Assembly (NCBI GenBank): GCA_015660995.1
Contig: JACTUC010000001.1
Location: forward strand, 62,001-126,000
Origin: Candidatus Methanomethylicaceae archaeon
Lineage (GTDB): Archaea > Thermoproteota > Methanomethylicia > Methanomethylicales > Methanomethylicaceae
Reading direction: 5' to 3'
Length of the DNA stretch: 64,000 nt
A program made the translations under genes and the position numbers. Every line of letters starts with the position of its first letter. Position 1 is the stretch's first letter. The notes beneath the pieces are model-generated. The model was not told where the DNA came from. It was given only the letters and a program-made list of their open reading frames with translations, and ran no database searches. Of the stretch, positions 10,266 through 19,326 are shown piece by piece.

Positions 10266-11030
10266 TTGAGCGAACTGAGAGCAAAGGAACCTGACTATGG
10301 CAATTGGGTGTCAATGAAATTACTTTATGTCTCAGGTTTGGTTAGCATTCTTCTTCTCTGCTTTTCTTTTATATTTCGAGCATTCATTGTCGGCGCATTC
10401 CTGTTCATATCGGTGTTAGCCTACTTCGCGTACGCGCGATACAAGTTCTCTCCGCGAGGCGGAAACGTACAAGCTCAAATCCGGGAATTGGTTTTGGACC
10501 GTTTGGATTGGGATGGAGAGGGGAAGGCGCTAGATATAGGGTGCGGAAACGCGCCTCTTACCATAAGGATGGCTAAAAAGTTCCCAAATGCGCATGTTGT
10601 TGGAATAGATTATTGGGGCGGGGTGTGGGAGTACTCAAAAAGTGTCTGCGAAAGAAATGCAGGGATTGCAGGGGTATCTGGTCGAGTAAGCTTCAAAAAA
10701 GCCAGTGCTTCCGTTTTGCCTTTCGAAGATGAGTCAATCAATGCAGCAGTCAGCAACCTCGTTTTTCATGAAGTGAAAGATGCCAAAGACAAACGAGACG
10801 TCATTAAGGAAGCCTTGAGAGTCATCAATAAAGGTGGCAAATTTGCTTTTCAAGATTTGTTTTTGGAGAAGCGAGTGTACGGCGAAGTCGATGATTTGCT
10901 TGAAACAATTAGAGGCTGGGGTATTGAAAGTGTAGACTTTCAGGATACAAGCCATTCAAGCTTTATTCCAAATGCGCTAAGGCTTCCATTTATGGTTGGC
11001 AAAATTGGCATTCTTTACGGGAAGAAATGA
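10266..11030 (+). CDS. Class I SAM-dependent methyltransferase, N-terminal membrane segments
   Basis: ALDIGCGNAPLTIRMAKKFPNAHVVGIDYW motif I and II, after two hydrophobic helices. Confidence 0.8.
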   Translation: MSELRAKEPDYGNWVSMKLLYVSGLVSILLLCFSFIFRAFIVGAFLFISVLAYFAYARYKFSPRGGNVQAQIRELVLDRLDWDGEGKALDIGCGNAPLTIRMAKKFPNAHVVGIDYWGGVWEYSKSVCERNAGIAGVSGRVSFKKASASVLPFEDESINAAVSNLVFHEVKDAKDKRDVIKEALRVINKGGKFAFQDLFLEKRVYGEVDDLLETIRGWGIESVDFQDTSHSSFIPNALRLPFMVGKIGILYGKK

Positions 11031-11216
11031 CGCTTTCGCTAGCATAATTTTACCAAATTCTTTTTTGGTCAGATTAAAAGGCGTTTACAGATTTGCAATC
11101 AGTATTAAATGGCGAATTCTTATACCCAAAGCTTAACGTATTTCCGTACGCGCAATAATGGAGATCTATCTGTTGTTGAAAAATCCGTTATTTGTCTAGA
11201 TCTAATGATGCAGTAA

Positions 11217-11831
11217 TTACTTCAAACCATCTAATCCTTGCACCTCTCTTTTCTGAAGTCCCGCAGTCCTCGACAGTGGCCTCCCTGAATCAGTCAGTAC
11301 CAACGCCACTAGGATTTCATTAGGTTTAGGCGCATCTGGCAAGCTTACAGTCATCGTGTCAAAGTGCGAAACAACCCAAATCGCTCGTTTAAAAACTATG
11401 GGCACATCGATGCCTGTCCCCATTGCTCCCATCTTGATGGTTGAAGGGATTATGGCCTTGCAATAATCCACGCCACCTAAAGCCCTCCTGACCGGTGCCC
11501 CAAACCTTGGGTGCGTTATGGCGTGGGGATGCTCGACCTCCCCGTCAATCCCGACTATGGCACCCTTCCCGTACCCATCTATCATCTCCTTTGCATCATT
11601 CGGGTTCACGTTGAGCGCCTTGAGCGCCTTCTCCACAAGTAGCCCTCCCAGCCTTTCCCCATAATCGAAAAGCAGGCTAAGGTCCTCCACATATCTGCCG
11701 GCGAATGGGTTCTTTATCACTGCAATAGCAGCGCCCTTCCTTGCCGGTCTTTCGAGCTTCTTGTCCGCTTCCATCAGCGTCTCTTCAATGACAGTAACGA
11801 TTTTGCGTACGACCATATCCTGCACGCTCAT
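11217..11831 (-). CDS. Amino acid synthesis family protein (DUF1185-like)
   Basis: RKIVTVIEETLMEADKKLERPARKGAAIAVIKNPFAGRYVEDLSLLFDYGERLG. Confidence 0.7.
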   Translation of the reverse strand: MSVQDMVVRKIVTVIEETLMEADKKLERPARKGAAIAVIKNPFAGRYVEDLSLLFDYGERLGGLLVEKALKALNVNPNDAKEMIDGYGKGAIVGIDGEVEHPHAITHPRFGAPVRRALGGVDYCKAIIPSTIKMGAMGTGIDVPIVFKRAIWVVSHFDTMTVSLPDAPKPNEILVALVLTDSGRPLSRTAGLQKREVQGLDGLK

Positions 11832-11888
11832 GAAAACACCATCTTACATTTAGCTGAATTGAAAATTAAGGCTTTGGATTCCCTCATC

Positions 11889-12281
11889 CTAGGCAACGGG
11901 CATATAGGATTGCGAGCCGCAATAAGGGCACTCGCTGAAGTCTTTGGTGAACTCCTTGCCGCATTTGTTGCACTTCATAAAATACGATTTCGGGATCTCC
12001 CTTTGCATAACAGCCCTGTTGCTGGTTTCGCCGATGTCTTCATGCGAACCCTCTTCCAGTTTCCTTACGACAACTGCAATCCCTTTGACCTCAGTGCCCC
12101 CAGTCAAGACAATGGATCTTGCTTTTACAGCGCCTGTATTGGGGATTATTGCTACGACTTCCTCATCAGAGTCTAGGCTATCCAAAAATGCCAAAAAGTC
12201 CTGGAGGTCCTTTTCAAAGTCCTCAATCCTGCAGTAATATATCTTCCATCCTGTTCCTTCATACTCTGATGTGAACGCCAT
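11889..12281 (-). CDS. Hypothetical protein with C-terminal zinc ribbon
   Basis: CNKCGKEFTKDFSECPYCGSQ. Confidence 0.5.
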   Translation of the reverse strand: MAFTSEYEGTGWKIYYCRIEDFEKDLQDFLAFLDSLDSDEEVVAIIPNTGAVKARSIVLTGGTEVKGIAVVVRKLEEGSHEDIGETSNRAVMQREIPKSYFMKCNKCGKEFTKDFSECPYCGSQSYMPVA

Positions 12282-12350
12282 CCTTTATCGGTAAAAAATT
12301 AACCGCTAACGTTTTAAGCTTATTTATTCCCTTCATAAATTCGATGTTTG

Positions 12351-12419
12351 ACAAGTTTTACTTGTTAACAAAAAGCATAAATACTGCAAAATACTTGTAA
12401 ATAGCAAGTAATAACAAGT
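12351..12419. promoter_or_regulatory. Cluster of ACAAGT/ACTTGT inverted repeats around the promoter of the 12433 gene
   Basis: ACAAGT-TTT-ACTTGT (12351-12365), ACTTG-TAAATAG-CAAGT (12393-12409) and an ACAAGT half site (12414-12419), flanking an AT-rich CATAAATAC element. Confidence 0.5.
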
Positions 12420-12432
12420 TTTGGCGATAGAA

Positions 12433-12915
12433 ATGTCTGAAAAAAGTGAGCTCAAAATAAGGCTGCAGCTCCTCGAAGGTGATGCAGTGAAAGAGACCCA
12501 CGACTACAACGTTGATGATAGGGAGAGGGCACTCTCGATATTCACTTCAGTACAAAAGAGGATCAACAGGAAGCTGGGTAGCCATGAAGACTTAGAGAGC
12601 TGGGGCAGATGGGACAACTGGCGCAAATTCTATGGCAGGAACTCTGACTACGGTAACATGATGGTTGAGGCGCTGCAAAAGAGGAAGATAGACTCTCCCG
12701 ATAAGGCGCTCTACGCACAGGACATCGCTAAGGCAGTGCTAGAGGATGGGCTCACGAAGGATGAGTTCAGCGAGTTCTTCTCTCGGCGGATCGGTCCACG
12801 CCACGTCATTGGCAGGATGAGCCAGGGTCTATCGCGAGTGGCGCTCAAGCTCGAGGCTCAGGGTGAGTTAAAATCGATAGGCGAGACTGGGCAGAAGCGG
12901 TACTTCCTAGCCTAA
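12433..12915 (+). CDS. Hypothetical protein with possible C-terminal winged-helix
   Basis: Open frame; C-terminus MSQGLSRVALKLEAQGELKSIGETGQKRYFLA resembles a wHTH wing. Confidence 0.5.
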   Translation: MSEKSELKIRLQLLEGDAVKETHDYNVDDRERALSIFTSVQKRINRKLGSHEDLESWGRWDNWRKFYGRNSDYGNMMVEALQKRKIDSPDKALYAQDIAKAVLEDGLTKDEFSEFFSRRIGPRHVIGRMSQGLSRVALKLEAQGELKSIGETGQKRYFLA

Positions 12916-12975
12916 CCCTTCCCTTTTTTAATATTAAGAGTTGTCAAATAAAAGAACAGGCAGGAATTAAAAAAG

Positions 12976-13602
12976 ATGACCTCTGCTGATCCCCTGAAGA
13001 ATATGGCAACTGCTATTCTGTCCGGAAATGGAAGCAAGGGGCTCGATTCAGCCAACAAGGCCCTTGCCGATGGCTTTTCAATCGATGACATCATAACTAA
13101 TGGCGTACTCAGCGCGTGGAAGGACTTCTGCGACTGGTACACCCGCGACCCGATGGGCTCACTGAAGGCATGGATGGACTGCGTCAACGCGACGCAGAAG
13201 ATCCTCAAACTGCTCGACTCAACGGTCAATGTGCAACCAAAGCCTCCCTTCTCTGTCATAGTCGCTACCGTTAAAGCTGAGGGACATACACTGATGAGGG
13301 ATATCCTGGCTCTGATGCTGAAGTCTAGAGGTTTGAAGGTCTATACCTCAAGGAGGGGCGTGCTTGTGGAGGACTTGGGTGAGCCTCTTTCTGACAGTTC
13401 GCTGAAATTCGTGGTCCTTTCCTGCATCGAGGATCAATCAAAACCTAACCTGGAAAAGCTTGTCAAGGGCATCAGAGCGAAAAGACCCGATATGCGAATC
13501 ATTGCGGGTGGCCCCCTTGCAGAGCTATCAGGTGCTGACATGGTGATAGCAGATCCTGTAAGGGTTTACGACACCTTAATGCATCTTGCCAAGAGTGGCT
13601 GA
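12976..13602 (+). CDS. Corrinoid (B12-binding-like) protein with helical cap
   Basis: Helical cap (ALADGFSIDDIITNGVLSAWKDF) then ATVKAEGHTLMRDILALMLKSRGLKVY...GGPLAEL, as in corrinoid proteins but with a degenerate cobalamin motif. Confidence 0.65.
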   Translation: MTSADPLKNMATAILSGNGSKGLDSANKALADGFSIDDIITNGVLSAWKDFCDWYTRDPMGSLKAWMDCVNATQKILKLLDSTVNVQPKPPFSVIVATVKAEGHTLMRDILALMLKSRGLKVYTSRRGVLVEDLGEPLSDSSLKFVVLSCIEDQSKPNLEKLVKGIRAKRPDMRIIAGGPLAELSGADMVIADPVRVYDTLMHLAKSG

Positions 13603-13619
13603 TCTCTTCTCATTACTAG

Positions 13620-14111
13620 TCAGTCAAGCTTCTTCCTTCCGAGCGCTCTCTGTACAACCTTCAGCAGGGGTACTCCGACAACGAAACATGCTATGAGTTC
13701 GCCTGCGAGTACTCCTCCATAGATCAACCAAAGCGGAATACCTTCGAAGAAGAGCTGCAAATAGGACCCGACTATCAGTGTCACCACTACAACCGGATAC
13801 ATGGATGCTAAGTACGGGTTCCCCCTGCTGAACTTTGCAGAGAGGATTCCCGCAATGAGGTTTGCAAGTGACCCAAAAATAATGTCCAGTGGACCTAGGG
13901 CATAGTAGGCGTTGGCCACTACTGCACCAAGGAAGAGGCCTATTGCTGAAGGTATTCCGAAAACCATAGCCAGGGGGAGCATGGCGTCGCTCAGCCTTAC
14001 CTGGATAAAACCATAAGTTAATGGTCCCCCGAGGGACGTCTCCACAATCGTTATCACGGCATACAGCGCTGCGAACAATGCTGCCACTGTTATTGCTAAA
14101 CTTCTTCTCAT
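13620..14111 (-). CDS. queT: QueT family transporter (queuosine precursor transport family, COG4708-like)
   Basis: ALYAVITIVETSLGGPLTYGFIQVRLSDAMLPLAMVFGIPSAIGLFLGAVVAN. Confidence 0.8.
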   Translation of the reverse strand: MRRSLAITVAALFAALYAVITIVETSLGGPLTYGFIQVRLSDAMLPLAMVFGIPSAIGLFLGAVVANAYYALGPLDIIFGSLANLIAGILSAKFSRGNPYLASMYPVVVVTLIVGSYLQLFFEGIPLWLIYGGVLAGELIACFVVGVPLLKVVQRALGRKKLD

Positions 14112-14185
14112 CTAAATCAGCCTCCCGACTCCGGGGTTTCTTAAAGGCGGAACGGGTGGGAGGTTCCACTCACCCGCCTCTGCGA
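14112..14185 (-). promoter_or_regulatory. Structured GC-rich 5' leader of queT, candidate cis-regulatory RNA
   Basis: Minus strand AGGCGG...CCGCCT and CGGGTG...CACCCG stems; loop CCTCCC complementary to the SD-containing GGGAGG; TATA-like TTTATAAG at about 14203-14211. Confidence 0.45.
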
Positions 14186-14354
14186 GGAGAGACGATTGTA
14201 AACCTTATAAACTTTTCATCAAAATCATCCTTCCTTAAGGAAAACTTCTGGAATATCTCCCCTGTTCATCCGAGCTAATCCTCTCCGCTTCTTCGAATTT
14301 TTGAAAACATTATGCTTTTATCACGTTTGCAACAATTAGTGAGCGGTGATTTAG

Positions 14355-15509
14355 CTGTCGTTCGCGCAGCGCATTATTGATCTCAAGGAGTCAGGCACCC
14401 TGAAGGTTCTTGACAAGGTGAGAGAGCTCCAGGCGAGGGGCGTCAACATAATACAGCTTGACGTGGGAGAGCCAGACTTCGCCACGCCGGGCAATGTCAT
14501 CAATGCAGCTGAGAGGGCAATGGAAACGGGGTTCACACACTACACGCCAAGTGCAGGCATACCCGAGTTAAGGGAGGCGGTCGCCGAAAAGCTCCGCATA
14601 AATAACCACCTCGACGTCAAGAAGGAGAATGTCGTAATCACGCCAGGCTCGAAGCAGGCGCTCTTTTATGCAGTGATGGCGCTTGTTGACGAGGGAGACG
14701 AGGTAATAATACCGACTCCCGCGTGGCCGTCCTATATGGAGATGGTCACTCTCGCTGGCGGGAAGGTGAAGGAGATCCCATCATCGTACGGCTTCCAACT
14801 CGACATCGAAGCTCTCAAGAGCGCCCTGAGCGACAAGACAAAAATGATCATCGTGAATTCACCATGCAACCCGACGGGGTACGTCGCGAACGAAAAGGAA
14901 CTCAAGGCGATAGCTGACATCGCGAAGGAGCACAGCATTTACGTCCTGTCGGATGAGATATACGAGAGGCTGATCTACGAAGGGGACCACGTGAGCATTG
15001 GCTCGTTCCCTGGCATGGACGAGCTTGTGATTACAGTCAACGGGTTCTCAAAGGCCTATGCAATGACCGGCTGGAGGTTGGGCTACATCGCAGCCTGCAA
15101 AACTATCATTTCAGCGGTCACGAAACTCCAGCAGCACTCTGCAAGCCAAGCCGCGTCGTTCGTCCAGAAGGCAGGGCTGGAAGCGCTTAAGCCAGAGACG
15201 GCTGTGAAGCCCATGGTCAAGGAGTTCAAAACTAGGAGGAACTATATATGCAATGAACTGAAGAAGATGAAAGTCTTCGACTTTCGTGTGCCGGCAGGAG
15301 CATTCTACATCTTCCCGGATGTATCGAAGACGGGAATGAACGGTGACAAATTCTGTGACCTTCTGCTCGACAAGGGCGTCAGCACAACGCCAGGTGAGGC
15401 ATTCGGGGGCTTTGGCTGGAACATACGCATTTCATACGCCAACTCGATGGAGAACCTGAAGGAAGCGGTCTCCCGCATGGAGACTGTGGTCGAGTCATTG
15501 AAAGCTTAA
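14355..15509 (+). CDS. PLP-dependent class I/II aminotransferase (AspC-like)
   Basis: SGTLKVLDKVRELQARGVNIIQLDVGEPDFATP...NGFSKAYAMTGWRLGY; conserved N-terminus extends upstream of GTG 14418, to a CTG at 14355 preceded by GGTGAT. Confidence 0.85.
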   Translation: MSFAQRIIDLKESGTLKVLDKVRELQARGVNIIQLDVGEPDFATPGNVINAAERAMETGFTHYTPSAGIPELREAVAEKLRINNHLDVKKENVVITPGSKQALFYAVMALVDEGDEVIIPTPAWPSYMEMVTLAGGKVKEIPSSYGFQLDIEALKSALSDKTKMIIVNSPCNPTGYVANEKELKAIADIAKEHSIYVLSDEIYERLIYEGDHVSIGSFPGMDELVITVNGFSKAYAMTGWRLGYIAACKTIISAVTKLQQHSASQAASFVQKAGLEALKPETAVKPMVKEFKTRRNYICNELKKMKVFDFRVPAGAFYIFPDVSKTGMNGDKFCDLLLDKGVSTTPGEAFGGFGWNIRISYANSMENLKEAVSRMETVVESLKA

Positions 15510-15569
15510 TCTTATGGACTGAATTTGCAGAGGAAACGAAGAAAAATGAATTAAAGGCAAAGTGAGACG

Positions 15570-16307
15570 ATGGACGAGACCCTGAGGAACCCGCATAGGC
15601 GGAAGCTGTTGGAGATGCTCTCCACGAAGAAAGCAGCGACCCCCAAGGAGATGGCGGACGAGCTCCAGATAGGCGTCACCACGGTCTACTATCACCTTGA
15701 GATGATGAAAGGTTACGTGGTGAAGACCCAACGCGGGGAATACGCCCTAACAGAGAAGGGCCTCGCGCTCTACCGAGAGACGCTTCAGGCGGACATGTCA
15801 ACTAAGACGCCAGTCAGCAGATTCATGCCCTATAGCATATTCGTGAGGCAGGTCTCCAAACCCCTTGTTTTTTTGCCACTGAGCATAGCTATTGCAACCC
15901 TCGAATATTACCTCTGCCAAACTTACTACTTTGCTCCGCTCCTGCTGGGATACACTGCCTTCATCGACACAGCTATGTTACCAGTCTATTACGTCGGGAA
16001 CATTGTTGTGCTCTTCATGATCTTTGAAGCTTCCTCATTCATCCTAACGCGCAGGTTCGGCGGCGAACTAGCGCTCTTCAACGGCATAATAGTCTCGAGG
16101 CTCCCGCTGATGCTTGCTCTCCTGGTACCAGTTTTTGGGTTGACCTCGTCGAACTCGTGGATAATCGCCCTTGCCATTGGTCAGCTGTTATGCATTGCTC
16201 TTCTCTCTGTTTACATATCGCTATCTAAGGGGATAAAGCAAGAAGTTCCAATCATAATCTGCCTCATGGTGCTTTACTTCAACCTTCTCTTCTACGTGAT
16301 GATCTGA
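15570..16307 (+). CDS. ArsR-like winged-helix regulator fused to membrane helices
   Basis: NPHRRKLLEMLSTKKAATPKEMADELQIGVTTVYYHLEMMKGYVVKTQRGEYALTEKG then 5-6 hydrophobic segments. Confidence 0.75.
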   Translation: MDETLRNPHRRKLLEMLSTKKAATPKEMADELQIGVTTVYYHLEMMKGYVVKTQRGEYALTEKGLALYRETLQADMSTKTPVSRFMPYSIFVRQVSKPLVFLPLSIAIATLEYYLCQTYYFAPLLLGYTAFIDTAMLPVYYVGNIVVLFMIFEASSFILTRRFGGELALFNGIIVSRLPLMLALLVPVFGLTSSNSWIIALAIGQLLCIALLSVYISLSKGIKQEVPIIICLMVLYFNLLFYVMI

Positions 16308-16344
16308 GTTCTCTACAATGCACCCAAATAGGCAGCGCCGCGTT

Positions 16345-16770
16345 CTATTTTCTCTCTGGTATGGTGTGGATCTCGATAACGTAATTATCGGGGTCGCAGT
16401 ACGAGACAGCGTAGTATCCTGGAACAAACTCGGGGTACTCTGCAGGGGCGAAGAGGGGCTCAAATCCGCCCTTCTTCATCGTGTCAGCAACCTTGTCCAC
16501 CGATGCCTTGTCGGAGACGAAGAACGCCACATGCTCAGCGACCACCATCTCCTCGCCCGTGGGAGGCAGGCGCTTGATCCTCGGTGTCTTGCCTTCGGAG
16601 ATCCAAACCTGAAAATTCTTGTTTCCCATGCCCAGACCCCCGTTCTCATCCATTATTATCTTGCAGCCAAGGGCCTTGAGAAGAGTCTCGTAGAATTTCC
16701 TGGATTTCTTGAGACTAGAAACCTCGATGCCTAAATGACCTATTATCGCCCTAAACTCTTTCTTTGGCAT
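16345..16770 (-). CDS. VOC (glyoxalase/bleomycin resistance) family protein
   Basis: IGHLGIEVSSLKKSRKFYETLLKALGCK...YYAVSYCDPDNYVIEIHTI. Confidence 0.8.
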   Translation of the reverse strand: MPKKEFRAIIGHLGIEVSSLKKSRKFYETLLKALGCKIIMDENGGLGMGNKNFQVWISEGKTPRIKRLPPTGEEMVVAEHVAFFVSDKASVDKVADTMKKGGFEPLFAPAEYPEFVPGYYAVSYCDPDNYVIEIHTIPERK

Positions 16771-16984
16771 AGATTATCACTATTCAACATTCTTCACAAG
16801 ATGCAAATAAGAATAATCATCCGAGCGCCACTCGAGTGCTAAGGGGCATTCATTGCCAATTGTTACCAGATGTATGATTATACACGAAATGATAACCAAA
16901 GTTGGAACTGCTATGGCTAAAGAAAAAACTGACTAACTGAATAAGAATTAAAATAGATCAAGAAAAAGGAAACATGCTGGGTTT

Positions 16985-18712
16985 TCAGGCAATAGCTGGC
17001 CGCCTTCGCACAAGCACTATGAGGGCGACGGCACCTGCTAAGACTATAACAGATGTCATCCCTACAGCTGTAAGTGTTGAGAAAAGCAGTGACGCCGGGA
17101 GTGCCTGCACGCTTGTCACACCATTGGAGCCGATATTCACCAAATACAGAGGGCTGCTGGCTGCCCCTACATTACCAACGCCAATGCTGGGGTCATGGGT
17201 TAGTGTCCCATTGAAATATGGGTAGGTGATGAACAGTCTTAAGTGGTTGCCATTCTCAATGTAAGCCGCTCCAACTGGCACGATTGTTACGACTCCATTG
17301 CTGTTCACCATCGCGAAGGGGACAAACCTGAAGAACCCTTCCAGCGTGGAGTTGGTATTCAGGGTGATCTTGTTCAATGAAGCCATCTTCAGGATCTTTC
17401 CTGCGAGATTATTGTTTGTAAGTATTGGCTTGTATATGAGCTGGCTGGCATCAGCGCTATTCCCGGTCAAGGGTATTGAAGCACCGCCGCCGTTTGCGGT
17501 GAAGCTCGCTGTATTAGCCGCTAGGGTTGCGTTGATATCAGTCATATTATCGAAGAAAGCCTCAAATCTTGTACCAGTAGCATTGAAGGCAGATGCATCA
17601 ACCCAGAGCGCTAGACCTGGCGAGATCGTGATGCTAGATGAATTCAGTAGTTGGATGGTCTTGGGCGCGAAGTTCCAATTCCAATTGCTGATGATCAAAT
17701 CCATCTTCATCTCGCCACCAGCAACGCTGTAGGACAAGGTTTGCCCGCTTTCACTGTATGACTCCGTAACAGGTTGGGCGTAGATCCTTATGACCAGCTT
17801 CACATTGTTATCAGAAAGGTCGAACTTTGGAGGGGCATTGATCATGGTGAAGGTGAAGGTTATGCCAATGCTGCTGCCACTGTTATCGTTTATTGGTGTT
17901 ATGCCGCTGAGACTCCATGCGCAGCTGTTGAAAGGTAGAAGCGCGGGGTGGAAGCTCGCTGCTAAATCCATGAGGTTTTCCCTTTGAGCGATCCTGTCGT
18001 CTATCAATTGCGTAGCTGCGTTCAATCCTGCCTTGAGCACGTTGCCTACCTGATTATTGGCTTGGGCAATTGCATCATCTGGATTATTGCCGGTATTGAC
18101 AGCGTTTATGGCATCATCGACTTTAGTGATTGCAAGATCAAGCGCGTTTGAAACATTGGTGTCGTTGGCGTACTGCTTGATATCCTGCAGTATAGTCAGC
18201 GCTGCCTGCAGCTTGATCATAACTGTTGTTCTGTTGCCTAGACCCAAGTTGACCAAGATGCCTGCGGTAGTTATGGCATCATCTGCCTTGACCAAGGCCG
18301 CTCCCGCCTTCTGGTAGGCCTGTGCCTTCATCGAGTCTATCATATTCATTTCTTGAACTAGCGTTACGAAGAGGGTGCTCTCTGCAGCGTTCTTCAACAG
18401 GAAGCTTGAATTGTTGTCGATCTGCGCATACTCGATCAGCCCCTTGAATTGGGCAACATATACCTTGTCCGATTGGTTATTGGCCCACCAGACGAACTGT
18501 GGCTCACCACCGTTATTGGGAAAGATCACAGTGTAGGCATCCGTTACTATCTTAGTATAGTTGCCAATTGCAGTGACCTGGGGCACATTTGTGTCCGACG
18601 CATGCATCTGGGCAGCAACCGGCGTTGCCGCTAACGCACTAATACTAAGAAGCAGGATAGAAAGCAGGCCGATCGTTAAGACTTTTATGCCTCTCATCAG
18701 TTTCACCATCAA
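16985..18712 (-). CDS. Large secreted, C-terminally membrane-anchored surface protein, unknown
   Basis: Signal peptide (LTIGLLSILLLSISALAATPVAA), Asn-rich beta regions, internal helical block, C-terminal TM helix followed by RRR. Confidence 0.6.
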   Translation of the reverse strand: MMVKLMRGIKVLTIGLLSILLLSISALAATPVAAQMHASDTNVPQVTAIGNYTKIVTDAYTVIFPNNGGEPQFVWWANNQSDKVYVAQFKGLIEYAQIDNNSSFLLKNAAESTLFVTLVQEMNMIDSMKAQAYQKAGAALVKADDAITTAGILVNLGLGNRTTVMIKLQAALTILQDIKQYANDTNVSNALDLAITKVDDAINAVNTGNNPDDAIAQANNQVGNVLKAGLNAATQLIDDRIAQRENLMDLAASFHPALLPFNSCAWSLSGITPINDNSGSSIGITFTFTMINAPPKFDLSDNNVKLVIRIYAQPVTESYSESGQTLSYSVAGGEMKMDLIISNWNWNFAPKTIQLLNSSSITISPGLALWVDASAFNATGTRFEAFFDNMTDINATLAANTASFTANGGGASIPLTGNSADASQLIYKPILTNNNLAGKILKMASLNKITLNTNSTLEGFFRFVPFAMVNSNGVVTIVPVGAAYIENGNHLRLFITYPYFNGTLTHDPSIGVGNVGAASSPLYLVNIGSNGVTSVQALPASLLFSTLTAVGMTSVIVLAGAVALIVLVRRRPAIA

Positions 18713-18842
18713 ATTCTTGGAACTAAGGGCTTTTAACCGATTCTTTTATTGGGGATTTTAGGAGAAATTCGAAAATTAGAAAATGAATAATACTTAATAC
18801 AATTCGAAAATCCCTATGTATTTCAACCATCCTATCATTTGA

Positions 18843-19052
18843 TTGAGGAATATGCGAGGGAAACTTGAATACCTGAATCAGTACATTGGAAAGAATACCC
18901 CAATCGCCCATAGGAGTGCCATAAGAGCCTTCCTTAAGGTATCGCTGAAGGTACAAATTTGTCGCTTCGAACACCTAGAACCTTACGCCGAGAAATACCT
19001 AAACGAAAAGCGAAGTCATATCAGCTTTAAGGACTTATCAAATAAATATTGA
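18843..19052 (+). pseudogene. Possible tyrosine-recombinase N-terminal (core-binding) fragment
   Basis: YLNQYIGKNTPIAHRSAIRAFLKVSL...LEPYAEKYLNEKR resembles an integrase N-terminal SAM-like domain; no catalytic domain follows. Confidence 0.35.
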
Positions 19053-19059
19053 TTCAAAT
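19031..19059 (+). repeat. Left copy of imperfect 29-bp direct repeat flanking the island
   Basis: GGACTTATCAAATAAATATTGATTCAAAT; 26/29 identical to 22621-22649. Confidence 0.7.
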
Positions 19060-19326
19060 AGTCATCTATACGAAAGATCTTGGGCATATGCACGCCCTTG
19101 GACCTGCATTGAACTGTATGTACAGTCTCATGGTGTTTTAGGCGTCTCTTGATTGTTCGCGATCACACTTCCGACTAACGGGGGCGAGGATATAACCGAG
19201 TTAACCATCACATATGATCGCCTATCATCAGAAACCGGTGCTGTTGGGTCGCCTTTCTGTTCTACATTTATTAACCATGAGCGTCTAACCATAAACAAAA
19301 ACCCAAGGAAAAAGGAAATTCATGAT

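Noticed and set aside
13624-14169. 181-aa ORF overlapping queT on the same strand
   Set aside because: Shadow frame of queT; spans the leader hairpins and has no family-like sequence
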